From assembly GCA_963082875.1 (NCBI GenBank), contig OY720097.1:20840501-20904500 (forward strand): DNA of 64,000 nucleotides, written 5' to 3'. Both the position numbers and the translations under genes were made by a program. Source of the stretch: Corella eumyota. Lineage: Eukaryota > Chordata > Ascidiacea > Phlebobranchia > Corellidae. Of the stretch, positions 12,767-25,711 are shown piece by piece. Within the stretch, counting starts at the first letter, position 1. The number at the start of each line of letters is the position of its first letter. The notes below the pieces were generated by a model, which had not been told where the DNA came from, did no database searches, and worked only from the letters and a program-made list of their open reading frames with translations.

Positions 12767-15700
12767 TTAATAAGTGACCACTTTGTGGGAACTAAAATCA
12801 TCATCAAGCTGTGTTACAATACACCATTTGTCATCTTCAATATTGTATTTGTGTATTGATTTTTGTTGCGGATAACTAAAATTATTTACATTATAATTAA
12901 TTTTTAAATTTATATCGAAACAAACCAAGTTAAAACATCCAACTACAAGTCTTAAAATCTTACCCTCCTACAATATAGATATCATCTTGTACCAAACATC
13001 CTCCAAAACAACTTCTTTCTACCAACATATCACTAACATTGTTCCACACATTTGTGCTTACATCATACATTTCCACTGATTTTAAATCTCCATTACGACT
13101 CCCACCACCTGTTACAGTCAATATAATGCCTTTAGTTAGATTATATTACAAACTTTAAATATAAAACTAAAATCACCAAAACATATGCAAAATTGACAAA
13201 AAAGGGAAATTAATTTTTTTTTAGTGATTGTTTTAGTTAATCTTAGTTACCCATGACAAAAATAGATTGTTTAGTTGCTATAGCAACAAATGAATCACGA
13301 GCAACTTGCATAGGTGCAACTAAATCCCATTTGTTTTGGTTGGAAATATAACATTCAACTGAGTTTGTTTTTTTATAATTTGTTCCTCCACCAATCGAAT
13401 AAAGATTACCTTAAAAAACAAAATCTATAAAATAAATATTCCAAGCTGCAGATATATTTTTTAGGCAATTTATAGGTTATTGTTGTATATAGTAAACATT
13501 ATTTGTTTAGTATGTTTGCAAAACTTTTAAAATATAAAATACCTTACCGTTGCATTCAACTAGTTCATGATCATATCTAGGTTGCAGCATGTTAGCAAAA
13601 GTTGTCCATTTATTCATTTTTTCTGTGTAGTATTCACAAGTGCTTTGTGAAAATGTACCTCCAGTAACACAAATTAACCCTAACCCAAAACAATTAATAA
13701 TATTTAAATTAAACGTAGTATAACACATATGACAATTGCACCAGATTGTAACTGTAACAAAATTAATAAAATAACAAGATGTTGCACAAGCCTAAATAAA
13801 TTCATGCTTCAAACTTTTCAAATTTCAATGTTCTATTACAAAAAGTATAAGCAATAAAATTGTTATTATTAAATGTAATGCAAAATAGTTATTATACCAT
13901 CCATTGAAATTGATCCAAAATAAGATCTTTCATTGTTCATTGATGCAACTTGCCCCCATGTTGGAGGATCTGCTTTCAAGTTCATTCTGTAAACTAAACT
14001 TGATTGTTGACCATATGATTTACCTCCACCAAACACATAAATTTTATCATTTAAAACCACACATCCATGGTTCTGGAACTTTTGTGGCAGGTTCTGTTTT
14101 TGTAAATAGTAACTTAGTTATTTAAGGTTAAATTAATAATATCATTTATGTTTATATAACAAATATTTCAAAAAAATTTTTTAAATAAAATCAACTTACA
14201 AACCTAAGTTAGCTTGTTAATTTTGCACAAAATATTGTAAATAAAAAAATAAAAACAAAATAGTAGTATTATTTTAATGCAGTTTAAAATAAAGTGTAGT
14301 TTTACCGATAATGCAATCTTTTTATAATTTAAATATATCTTGGTAATCTATATAACATTTTTGCTGCACATATTTTCCATGCACAAATCTTGTTTAAAAA
14401 TACAAACCTCTTTTTTCTCAAATTTGTTTTCTTTAATGTTGTACTGCAGCATAGTTTTCCAAGTTGAATTTCCTCCAATAATCAAAAGTGAAGCTTTAAA
14501 GAATTAAGTGTTTTATTTAAACATAATTTAAAATTGTTGTGTTTAAATAATGTTAAAAAAAAATTGTTTAAAATAGAGTTTGTACAATAACCTTTCTTTA
14601 CTGAAGTGTATGATCTTGCTGCTTCAAAAACAAGATTCAGATAGCGAACATTTGCGCAAATAAATTCCTAAAGTAAATAAAACTAATATTAATTTGAAAA
14701 TAACATTTTAATTATGCTGTTGTTAACAAATAAAAAATAAGCTATAACTTTACCTCAAGACTAACAACATCGTTTAAAAATTTCAGTGGTAATTGAGAAA
14801 GTTTAAGTTCAACTTTGTCAAGAATTTCAATAAATCTTTCTTTCCTTTCATCGAGATTAAACTTTATCCATTTAGCAACAGCAACAAAAAGTAACTTTTT
14901 ATCCACCTTAAAAATTAACAAATTGAATATTATATAACTTCAAGTTGTTAAACCATTTAAAAACAAAAAAAAATACTTTTAACTAAAACAAATAGTTTAA
15001 CTTACAACTTTCATGTTGGAACAAAACTCATCTTCATTCAAACTTTTAAACTCATCATGACTCAAAATTGTTTTAATATTTTTCTTTGTGAACTGTCTGA
15101 CAAGATTGGTAAGTTGATTAATGTGATAACTTACACTAAGAATACTGAGAGTAAAAATATTTTGGCAGCTAATAGCTTTGCTTAAATAGTCAGTACAATG
15201 AAGCTTCAAATCTATAAACCAAAAAAAGTATTTAAACTAGATTATAATGTTTAATCATATACTTTGTTATATAGGAAAAATTAAAAATAATTTAAATAAG
15301 GTTACCATTAGCTTGTAAATATTCAGCAGCTTCAAGCAAATCACAAACATTTTTGGTGTCAATGTCAATATCTCCACTGTAAAAATAATCCAAAATCAAC
15401 TTCATTAAATCAGAATTTATTTCTTTAACATCAATTTTCCCACCATACTTTTCTTTCATCTAAAACAAGTTAATAAATCTTATTTTTACTACACGATCAT
15501 TAAGTCAAAGACATTTACAATTTGCAGATATATTTAACTAGTAGAAAATGTTAGATTAAGTAATATTTAAAATAAATTTAAATTTTTTAAGACCACTTCA
15601 TTTAAAAATCAAATTGGTATATTATGTTAATGCCAACTTTTTTAACCCACAAATGTCCCTAAAATCTATTACCTACTCTTTCCAAGCCTTATTAACATAA

Positions 15701-16505
15701 CTATTTAAGATCATTTTGTGTGTTTTATTAAATAAACTACTTTTTTGGTATTTTACCGTTTTGTTTTAGAACTGTACTCCCCGTATGTTGTAGTCTAGTT
15801 GCAGTTGCGAATATATTTATTATAATGTAAGCATGATATTAAATCATTATAAGCATGTTTAAAATAAATAATAGACGTTAAAACATACTACTTGCGTTAT
15901 CTGTAGATACGTAACTAACGAATAAAACTGCTGACAATTCATTTTTGCGATTACTTAATCGTCTTTATTAATACGATAGCAATTCTTGTTTTAGTATTGC
16001 TTCGTTCTGTGCTTTTTTTAAACTTTTTGAAGTTTTTTACATTTTCGTATATTCTTATTACACCGAATCCTTAAAATATTATTAAATTGGCGCCATTTTT
16101 TGTGCAGTCCCCAAAGTTTCACTGCACAGGTGCCCCGCAAAATTGAACCTTTTGCGCACTATTTTACGCTTAAAGGAAAAAGTTAAATTAATCAACTGAC
16201 CTCGGATTGAAAAGCTTTCTGAAAGAAAACACTGAAGCAAGACAACACCAACAAATTGGCCGAAAAAACTTGATTTTCTGTTTGAATCTTGACATCATTG
16301 TATGATTCCCTATTCCTTTAAAATAATAATTTCAATAATTAAGTAAGATGGCCACATTGGACAATGACAATAAACTAAAAATAATATAAAACAAATTTGA
16401 AAATAAGACTTACTGATTAACAAAATGTTGTAGATGTGGAACATTATTTTTCCTGCTATATTTTATTACTCCAAGTTCTGAAGTTCCAAAGATAGAAAAC
16501 ACCAT
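12767..16505 (-). CDS. Kelch-like (KLHL) protein, copy A, complete, 540 aa
   Basis: This is an intact 12-exon BTB-BACK-Kelch gene: 16414-16505, 16201-16315, 15306-15459, 15006-15211, 14754-14906, 14592-14667, 14408-14493, 13898-14093, 13548-13679, 13251-13409, 12964-13108 and 12767-12875 (stop 12767-12769). Phases agree throughout. It differs from copy B by one codon less in exon 1 (MVFSIFG rather than MVFLTIFG) and one less in exon 7. It keeps kelch glycine pairs such as VYVFGGG, LICVTGG and IYIVGG. Substitutions include AVAKWIKF in BACK, where the other copies have AVAEWIKF. It is the most upstream member of the array and is divergent from the transporter gene starting at 18031, about 1.5 kb away. 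The role is probably Cullin-3 substrate recruitment; the target is unknown. Confidence 0.88.
15632..16163. mobile_element. Putative hAT-type MITE insert in KLHL-A intron 2
   Basis: This is the third copy of the intron-2 insert, shortened at the end that carries CAGTG in copy B. It shares the TTAACCCACAAATGTCCC stretch and the far-end ACAGGTGCCCCGCAAAATTG stretch. No ORF. Confidence 0.35.
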
Positions 16506-18030
16506 CTTTAAATTACTTAAAAAACAAAGTAACAACAAACTGTTTTTGCAAAGTAACCCCGAACTGCAAAAGTTTAATATTTTGACTGCCTGTCAGAGGT
16601 CAAAAATGTTATCATACGATTGGGGATTACCCGTTCCTACTAAGGAACGCTGCCATTTTACCAACAACATTTTACCTAATAAACATTTTATCTTTAATCA
16701 AAACAAAAATATACCTAAAAACATTATTTCACCAAAAATAAGTGATTTTGTATAAACCCCATAACATTATTCTTAACCATTTTCAGTTTAGAATTTTTCT
16801 GTTTTTGAGAAAATGTCCATTCGATCAATGGATTTCGGTAATGTAGGTGAATTTTTATTTGACGTATTATTATAACACCTGCTGATTTAAACCTAAATTC
16901 GTAAGTACTTTCATACTTGTAAAACTTTTTGTCTATGTTTTATAAGGTGCTACATTCAAGAAAATGTTAGTAGCTTAATTTTAACGTACCAAAACAGGCA
17001 CAAGTCTATATATTAATGCCAACGAAATATGCAAATATTAACTATAAAAATACGTACCTATTTTAAACAGCCAGTTATGGACAATTTTATTTATTATGGC
17101 AAATATATTCGGTTTTTAAAATTGATAGTTTTCTCTACTCCGAAAAAGAGGTTAGTAAAGTGTACCACAAACGATAACAGCTAGTCTACTACCTTAATAA
17201 AAACGTTGGCTACTCTAGCTTATAAAATTTGCAACAAACCGATTTGTTAGTTGAATGTTTATTTTTGAACATATATTTAAAAATTGATCTTATAAATATT
17301 TTGTTCCAGTAAATTATTTCGTTTTAAAAAATCATTACTCAGCGCAATTTGTTAAATAATCGCATCATCTTTATATTAAAGTATAAACTTGTGTTTAAGT
17401 AAGTATTTTATGAAATTTAAAACAAAAATGCCGAAACAGGCTCACACTTTGGCTTAAAAAAATAAATCGAGGTGTAAAAAAGAGCGATCAACCGTAGTAT
17501 ACGTCGTAACAATTCTGACGTCATCTATTACTACGAACTAAATTTACGCAACGTATGTTAACACAAGGCAGTTAGGAAATATCAGCGTTCCCTTCACCTG
17601 TTTGGAAAAGTGCTGAATAGTTAGTTTTAAAAAAACCATCGTTAGGCTTATTTTATTTATTAAGTTTTAGACAAAATGCACGTAAATATTCTACATCAAA
17701 TGTGTTTTTGTATAGTTTAGCTAAATTTGAAATAAACCGTATAGCAGTAGCATATATGCTAAATATAGTTGAATTATACGCTGTATACAATCTATAATTT
17801 TGCCAAAAGTTTTAAAATAAATTAGCTGTTATTTAGCTTTTTTTATTATTTAGGGCTCTATACTTTACATTATTAATTGTCAATCTGTCAATGTCAACAG
17901 TTAATAAATAAAACATTAATTTAGTTATAATCTGATCCCTTCGGTCAATTAAGTATTAAATGCTTAACAATTTAAAATTTCTTATTTTTAGTGAATTACT
18001 ATTTGATATATTAAAGTTCTGCATTTAAAC
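16506..18030. other. Divergent intergenic region between KLHL-A and the MFS transporter
   Basis: About 1.5 kb of AT-rich DNA lies between two divergently oriented start codons, so promoters for both genes are expected here. I see no gene, SINE or long repeat. A GACGTCAT site lies near 17517. A short plus-strand ORF at 16546-16755 has no recognisable features and is not called. Confidence 0.6.
17980..17992 (+). promoter_or_regulatory. 5' UTR splice acceptor (cis intron or spliced-leader site) of the MFS gene
   Basis: A pyrimidine-rich TTCTTATTTTTAG sits 39 nt before the ATG at 18031. In tunicates many mRNAs receive a trans-spliced leader at such a site (established knowledge). A 5' UTR intron is the alternative. 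Confidence 0.45.
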
Positions 18031-21000
18031 ATGTGGTCAGGATGGGCATATTTACTTCTGTTTGCTATATATATGGCAAGAATTGGCCAGGTAAGGTTTT
18101 ATAATTTTTTTTTGTATATATCTTTATCCTCGATGTGGGAAAGTCGAATCCGCGACTTAAACATAGAGTAATATCAGTTACTCTGACCCAGTCTCGAGTT
18201 GCCTGTGGCAATTTGGGATATTACAGATTATAATTGCCCGATAAATCTACTGCTGATTAAGTGCTGGCTCAGCAGAAGTTCATACCGTTTATAGCGCCTT
18301 ACTCAAGGGCGCTACAGCATGAGATCAGTGGGGATTAAACCCACGACCTCATATATGGTGTAGCAAGTGTTCTTATCACTACGCCACGCTGCCGGCTTAT
18401 AGCAGAGTATTGTATGATAATACTTATTTGGTTAATATTTTTAGGGTTATGTTTTGTCCATTTTCGGGCCAACATTACTCTATCTTTCAAACCAAGTAAA
18501 TGTTGATGTAGAGGGCTTTTCATTGGTGTTTAGTTCGCTTTATATTGGTTTTCTTGTTGGTGGCTTAATAGTTGGCTTCGTTGAGCATCATACCAGAGAT
18601 AAAATCAATTCTATTTACCTAACAGGTTATTAAAATAATTTAAAACAATTCATAAATTATGTTATATATATTATGTCGCCAAAAGCTACTACTATTGTGA
18701 TGCTGCTTATTTAAAAAAAAAGCTTCTAAAATTTAAGAAATTTACAATAAAAATAAATTTAAATAACTTATCTTTGGATTTTCACAAATTTTTTTTTTTT
18801 AGCAATGGTGATGAGTATTGAAGCACTGAGTGCATTTGTAGTACCATGGATTTATTCTTACTGGGTCATGTTTTTTATCATTCTACTTGGAGGCTTAACA
18901 TTCGGATATCTTGATGCTGGTATTTAAAAAGAAGTCTATAAGCTTGTTAATAAGACAAAAAATAATAGGCCTATAGAAAAGTGAAATTTATAAAAATAAA
19001 TTGAATGTTTAGATTGCGTTGTCGTAGAATTGGGATGTATTTTTTATTTTATAAAAATTTCGATTTTTTTATTGAAATTAATATTTAATGCGCTGGGATG
19101 TTGCTTAAATCACTTCCTTCCTTATTGCAGTGTGTATTGTTGCTTCTGCAAACTATTCTGTTATTCTTAAATTCTATAATTTATTTGACTTATAAATTTA
19201 AACCAAGAAGTTAGCAATTTTTAAAATCAAATAACATTTTTTGGGGGAGTTTTGACATTAGTTAAGCATTTTTAGTATTCACAATTAATATAGTTTATTA
19301 TTATTTTCTAATATTTGCCGTGTTGTCATTTTTTTGTTGTAAATTAGGTAAAAAAATTAAAGATTAACTATGTTGTGTTTGTCAGAATTTTACCTTTAAG
19401 ATATTTTAACACCTACAAGTTTTATAAGTCAATTGAAAATTTAAGATCCTGTTATAAAAACATTGTGTGCACTTATCCATTATTTACCCAGGAACCCTAT
19501 ATATATATTTTTTACTTAACATAATTCGAAGTATTTATACACTTTGTATTTTAAGATTTAACTTAAACTTATATTTAGGCATGCAAGCTTTGATATTAAG
19601 AGTATGGGGAAATGCAGAAGCAAGACCTTTGATTTACCTTTATCATTTTGCAACGGGTTTAGGTGGTTTTATTGCCCCATTAATTGGTAAACATTTAAAT
19701 TTTTATGTGGTCTTATACAATGGGACAGTTAGAATTCATTATTTGTAATTAATTATGTTTTTTAAAAAGATTATTTATGTTTATATTTTTGAACTGAAAA
19801 CTGGCTGCGAGGTGTAGTGGTCAGAACACTTGGCTTCATTGCATGATGTCTTGGGTTTGATCCCCACTACTCTCATGCCAAGGCGCCCTTGAATAAGGTT
19901 TTGAAAACTGTATGAAATCCTGCTGAGCCAATACTTAATTAGCAGCTAAATTACCTGGCAAATATTATCTATAACATCTCATACTGACAAAGGCAACTTA
20001 AGACTGGGTCAGCATTACAAATATTATTCTATGTTTAGGTTGAAAGTAATCTTTCCACATCGAGGATAAATAACTATAAAAAAAAATGTTTATATTTTAT
20101 AATTTTATATTTGGTAACTTGTAGTTTTTTGTTTTTTTTAAGCAAAGCCATTTTTGACAACTGTTTATAAAGAAGATGCCCTTGACAAAAATCCAAACTG
20201 TCCTGGCGCTGTTAATACAACAGCAGTTCTTAAAAATATGACTACAACAGCCCCTGACAATGTTACAACAGCAATAGTAAATGAATTCGATGTAAGATTT
20301 CTTAATATTTAAACGCTTTAAAACAATCTCTTTAAAGAGAGTTCATAATATGACAAAACTACAAAATATTCTAATTATATGGCAAAGATAAATAAGTCAT
20401 TTGAAATTTGCGTAAAATGTTATTTTAAATTTTGTAATACTTAAAATGTTATGGTATATTAGTGATGATTTATGGCACTTAAACCCGGCTTTTTATGCTT
20501 GACTTGGCATGAATGAAATTTTTCTAAAACTTTTTTTTTAATACGTGTCATTATTTTAAATCTATATTTTGTCTGTTTCAAATTTTAAATTTCTACCTAC
20601 TAATTTTTATTTTTAGAATTATTTTTAAACTATTTAGTTAATTTCAAAAATGGGCCTATAAAATGTTTAAAATATTAACAGTAATTCTGTAGGTCCTTGT
20701 TTAATATTATCGCTTTAAAATGTATATGTAAAATATTAGTTAAACGAAGTTAACAAAAATTATGTTTTTTAGTTTAATCCTGTTGCTTGGACATACATTA
20801 TGGTTGGTTTATTTTTATTCATCATCTCGATTCTGGTGTTCGTACTCGCTTGCTTTAAAATTGACGGTAAATTTGACATCATGAACATAAAGAAACATTA
20901 ATAATATATTTGATTAAAAATTCAAAGAAACATTAATAATATATTTGATTAAAAAAATAGCACTTTAGCTAAAGATGCTACATCATAAAAGCAGTAGGGA

Positions 21001-24000
21001 TCAAACCCAGAACCTCATGTAATTAAGCCAACTGTTATAAAAAAACGATAATTAGTTTTTATGTAAAGCCAAAAACAGTTATATATTTATAGTCTTCCTC
21101 AAATAAATTATAGTAACAATTATAAAATTAAAATGTTATCCATAAATAAAAATCTAATTTAAATGTTAACAAATTTTAGTGAAAGTTGGAAAAAGTTTCT
21201 CGAAACAAGGAGTTGAGGTAGAAACGAGACCAGAGGAGCCTTTGTGCGATGTGATCATGATTTTTATACCCAGCTGTTTATACTTTTTCTGTAGCATCGC
21301 CGGTGAAATTCTTTTCGCAAATTTTATTTTTTCGGTATCTGTATGCTCTGATCTTGCATTCTCGGTGAGTAGACTTGTCATTTTTATGATTTTTTTGTGT
21401 ATATCTTTAATCTCGATGTGGGAAGGTCGAATCTGCGTCCTAAACATAGAATAACATCAGTTACCCTGACCCAGTCTCGAGTTACCGGTGGCAGTTTGGG
21501 ATATTACAGATTATAATTGCCCGGTAAGTATTCTGTTGATTAAGTGCTGGCTCAGCAGGAGTTCAAACCATTTATAGTGCCTTACTCGGGGGGGAGGGGG
21601 GTACATATTTTTTTTTACTACTACACCACGCTGCCGACCGATTTTATTTTTAATGCACAAAAATTGCGATCAAATATTTTTATGTATATAATTTTTCAAT
21701 TACTTAACAAATTTGTTTTATTTAACATTAAAAAAAAAAAAAAATTTAAAATTTGTTGTATACATTATTATTATAATGAAAAAAAGTTTTTATTATTATG
21801 TGTATACTTTTAATGCATAAAATTTTGATTACAAATTTTTCTATATATATAATTTATAAATTATTTTACAATTTTTAAGTTTAATTATTTCCCAATATAT
21901 AATCAACTTCGTTTAATTAAAAATCTAAAAAAATAGTATTTCTTTTTAAGACATTATTTAAAAAAAAACAATTTAACGAAAATATATATTTCAATATTTT
22001 TGTTAGGTATCTGACGCAACTATTATTAACTCATTATTCTGGGGTGGTAGTTTTGTAAGTCGTGGCTCTGGTATATTTACGGCCTCCCGGATTAAACCAC
22101 ATATTATTGCACTACTAAGTATAGGTGGAACTATACTAATGTTGGTATGTAGCTCAATTTTTTTTAAGGGTACCAATAAAAATAGAAATTCTGTGAACTC
22201 TTTTATTTTGGTTTATAAAATGAACTTTAAAAAACTTACTATTTTTTATTATTTATATTTTTTTTTTGTAAAACTGGTTTAATATATATTAAAAAGCATA
22301 TATCAATATTCATGAAGGTAATATTATTGTACCCAGATGTTGGTATACATTGTTAATGATCATTACATTTATACACCATGTTAATAGACGATTAGTTCCT
22401 GCTTAACTTAATTAAGCACAATTGTTTCCTTTTTACATTTAAACCTAATTAATAACCCTGGGTAACATCATTACTGTAGCTAATTGATATCTAATAAAAA
22501 AATAATTTTATTGTAGTATATAAATAAATAAAAACTCTAAAAAAATTTTTTTAAGAGTATATTTTTATTAGTCATAATTTTTTAACTTGTTTTATTTTTT
22601 TTTGTGTTATTTTTTATAGGTTGTTTTTGTTTTCTTTGCTGGAATGACAAAGTGGGTGGCATTTATTGTTGCTGCATGTTATGGGTTATCTGTTGGCCCC
22701 CTTTATCCATCAGGTTATTATTACATAGAAATTTTATTTAAATTTTAGCAACCCAATTTTTGATTTTAAATATATATGTTAAAATTTTTTTAAGTTTATT
22801 CACAAATATTAATTAAAATGTTTTAAAAGCATTTTTTTGGTCTGGTAAGAGTTATTCAAAATTTTGTAATATGTTCTATTTCTAAAAACTTATACGTAAA
22901 TTTGGGGTTTGGTTTGTATTATAATTTGGTATTTAGGGATAATGGAAAATACAACTTTTCTTTACACAAAGTTTTTGAAGCAACACCTAGGCTTCTTAAA
23001 CACCTTGAAAAATATTTTTTTAAATTAAAAATTATTTTTTTAACTTAATTTTTTCAACTTTAGTGTCAAAAATTGTTTTACCTAATTTATTCAGGAGTTA
23101 CTTGGATATCTAAGGTTACAAATGTGACAGGAAGATATATGACCTTATTTGTAATAGGAGGGATGACAGGGTGCATTGTTATGCTGCCTATTGCTGGGCT
23201 GCTATTTCAAATAAACCCCTACAATGTGGTATGTAAATATTAATAAATAAAACAATATATTATGCACCTTTTTGATGTGTTAAATATATGCCTTAATATA
23301 AATGAATAAGGTAATTGTTATAACAAAACAAACTAAAACAATATAAAGTAAATAAGATATTGAACTGTTAGTGCATGCTGTCCAATAATTAAGTAACAGT
23401 TAATCTTTGTAAATATGAAACATAGAATAAGATTATAGATTTCTATAATATAAGCATGTACATATAATACTACATAGAGATTGTGATTTTTATGTTTGAG
23501 ATTTTAGAAATTCGATTTTTATCTAATTTTAAATTAGGGTCAAGTTTTTATTACCAAAATAAATGCATACATGTTATTTGGTGGTATTTGTTATTACATA
23601 ATATTGTTTGCTTGTGTTTAAAGTTTGTGCAAATATTATTCTATTTATTCATTTCATTGCGCGATTTGGGTTATAGAGTAAACCGTATTGTGCTGACTGT
23701 ATTGTTTTATATTTCCTGTTATAGCAATTGTAATATGATATGGTAGCTGGAATCTTTTTATTAACTATGTGATATTTCACATCTGTTTATAAGGACTTTG
23801 AATTATCTATTTTAACCCCCTTCATTTTATTTGAAAAATTTTTCTATAACATTTAGTAAAATTCTACACAGTTTTTATTACAGCTGATTTTTTTTTATTT
23901 AATTTTGATTTTTAAAAAATGTTTATTAGGAAAAAATGTAACTATGAAATTGTGTTTAAAAAACATTGTTTTTTTTTATTTTAGATTTACCTTTCTCTAG

Positions 24001-24158
24001 TACTTAACTGCATCAATGCTGTTGTGTTTTCTCTTGCTTTATTTGCTGCGAAGATCCACAAACGTAAGAAAGCAGACCTGCAAGTTACTGAAAATAAATC
24101 TGAAGAACTACAAACTCTGAAAACTCAAGAAATGGCTGAAGAAGCTCCGCGTATTTAA
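18031..24158 (+). CDS. Major facilitator transporter, MFSD4 / sodium-glucose transporter 1-like, 477 aa
   Basis: This is a multipass carrier of the major facilitator superfamily. The MFSD4B/NaGLT1 branch is described as a sodium-dependent glucose transporter, but the substrate here is inferred only. Exons: 18031-18090, 18445-18625, 18803-18919, 19579-19686, 20143-20291, 20773-20866, 21180-21364, 22007-22144, 22620-22713, 23095-23228 and 23985-24158. They total 1434 nt, all in phase. Diagnostic stretches are IFGPTLLYLSNQV in helix 1, LGGLTFGYLDAG followed by LILRVWGNAEARP, then YHFATGLGGFIAPLIGK, and GLSVGPLYPSG in the C-terminal half. A Thr/Asn-rich loop with NTT, NMT and NVT glycosylation sequons (exon 5) sits where the family has a large extracellular loop. 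The tail is charged and cytosolic. Length matches the family (about 480-515). SINEs occupy introns 1, 4 and 7. Confidence 0.85.
18116..18396 (-). repeat. tRNA-derived SINE
   Basis: This is a full-length, roughly 280-bp element in intron 1 of the transporter, antisense. The reverse strand starts GCCGGCAGCGTGGCGTAGTG (A-box-like), has a B-box-like GGTTTAATCCC, and ends ATCGAGGATAAAG. Confidence 0.85.
19804..20070 (+). repeat. tRNA-derived SINE
   Basis: Sense copy in intron 4 of the transporter. Head GGTGTAGTGGTCAG, B-box-like GGTTTGATCCCC, tail CATCGAGGATAAA. Confidence 0.8.
20889..20957. repeat. Two-copy 35-bp tandem duplication
   Basis: Two adjacent near-identical copies start at 20889 and 20924 (AAAGAAACATTAATAATATA...). 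They are intronic and AT-rich, with no coding role. Confidence 0.8.
20976..21030 (-). repeat. SINE head fragment
   Basis: A short antisense piece matches the tRNA-like head around the B box (GGGATCAAACCCAGAACCTC). The rest of the element is missing. Confidence 0.5.
21399..21638 (-). repeat. tRNA-derived SINE, internally rearranged
   Basis: Antisense copy in intron 7 of the transporter. The tail at 21399 (TCTCGATGTGGGAAGG) and the head at 21638 (ACACCACGCTGCCGACC) are clear. The B-box part is replaced by a G-rich then T-rich tract at 21588-21614. Confidence 0.75.
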
Positions 24159-25009
24159 AGCATTTGTCGACATTTTGCAGTACTTAGCTCACAATTCTGT
24201 AGCTTCACAATTGACTGTAGTGCCTTAAAATGCCACTAAGTTACTTATAATGTAAAGTTATTGAAATTTATTATGTTTTTTAAATAGACAATCTGCTAAT
24301 ATATAAACCTCTAAAATAGTTTAAATTTTATTTGTGTTTATTGTTAAGTATTGCTCTTAGTTTAAATAACTACCTTGGTTATAACTATTAGGTGAAGTGC
24401 TTTTTGACTTAATTATGTTATTGTGTATATTATATTGCTTATATGCATCACCCACAAAACGATTTTTTCTTCAAATTTAGGTTTCATGCATTATATATAT
24501 CCACTGTAACACCAGTAAATTATATAAATAATTTTAAAAACATGCAGTTTGTTAAAAATGCGCTTTTATTTGTAAGTACATTTTACCTGGCTTCTATTTA
24601 TTAGCAATATTTTTTAATTTTTTACCCGAATTGTATATCTATTTAAATTTAAGTTTACGTTGAATAATTTAAATAATTAAATTTTATATCTATTTATTCA
24701 ATTTAATGTTGTATTCGCCGCAAAAATGTATAGCAAAAAGTGCTTTGTCTTGCTAGATTGTTTACTTTTAAGAAGAATTGTAAACTTAAAATTGTTTTAG
24801 ATGAGTTATAAAGCGGTACAGTACTGCGTAGGTTATAATTTTGTCAACACATATACTCATTATAAATTGGAATTAATATTTCATACAATATATTATATTT
24901 CGGTGCTGCATTGTGCTTTATTGTTTGTTTTCTGTTTTTGTTACTAAGTTATATACAAATGTTACTTTTCGTATTATAGCATATTATTTATATAGATGTA
25001 GCAAATAAA
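24159..25009 (+). terminator. 3' UTR and polyadenylation signal of the transporter gene
   Basis: This is non-coding AT-rich sequence after the stop. An AATAAA at 25004-25009 is the first well-placed signal, implying a UTR of about 850 nt. No transcript evidence is available. Confidence 0.5.
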
Positions 25010-25090
25010 GTTTCATAGACAGAAAAGTTGCATTCTATTTATAGGGTAGTACATAGGTATTTAGATGATACCTGTTAATCAACTTTAACA

Positions 25091-25235
25091 GCAGCGTGGT
25101 GTTGTGGTTAGAACACCTAGCTTTCAGCGGCGTAATTATTAGGCAATTTATAAAGGCAACTTGAGACTGGGTTCGGGTAGCTAACGTTATGCTATAATTA
25201 GGTCATAAAATCCACATTATTACTTTAAAGATAAA
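25091..25235 (+). repeat. tRNA-derived SINE, internally deleted
   Basis: The head GCAGCGTGGTGTTGTGGTTAG is fused to the 3' third (AAAGGCAACTTGAGACTGGG). The middle, including the B box, is missing. Confidence 0.7.
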
Positions 25236-25302
25236 TAAATTAAAATGCAGAAAAAAAATTGTTGAAATAAAAGTTGTGACACTTACTTATAGGAGAGTGC
25301 TT

Positions 25303-25563
25303 GTGCGGAGTGTTTTGATTTTTTTAATTATTATTTTAAAAAAATGTTTATTGACGTCACTTATGGTGACGTCATCGAAATGTTATGTTGGTACGTTGAT
25401 AGGATAAGGTTAACATACAACCATCTGTGGTACATCAAATGTAGAAAACTATACGCAGCATATACTGATAAATGATAATAATTTTTAGGCGAAAATGACG
25501 TCATAACCCCTGTGTGCCACATTTCTAATGCCTATTCCTTAAAATAAATTTAATTTGCAATCG
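25303..25563 (+). repeat. Left arm of a 261-bp inverted repeat
   Basis: Runs from GTGCGGAGTGTTTTGAT to AATTTGCAATCG and matches the reverse complement of 37239-37499 along nearly its whole length. It contains a GACGTCACTTATGGTGACGTC palindrome-like core. A second partial copy of its inner end (GGCGGAAATGACGTCATAAC...) lies at 25669-25707. Confidence 0.85.
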
Positions 25564-25711
25564 AATGATGCTATCTAGAAGTTGGCACAAAGGGGATGAA
25601 GGGGTCAACGAGAGCATTATATGACAAAATTATGCATTTCGATTATCAGATTTTGGGCGGAAATGACGTCATAACCCTTGTGTGCCACATCTTTATTGTC
25701 ACGTTTCCTGA

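Noticed and set aside
16546-16755. A 69-aa plus-strand ORF upstream of KLHL copy A
   Set aside because: No splice partners, no recognisable domain, AT-driven composition.
18335-18523. Short ORFs overlapping the SINE copies (also 38203-38454, 47174-47380, 43389-43574)
   Set aside because: They lie within the tRNA-derived SINE or run from it into flanking sequence, and their peptides repeat between copies because the repeat does.
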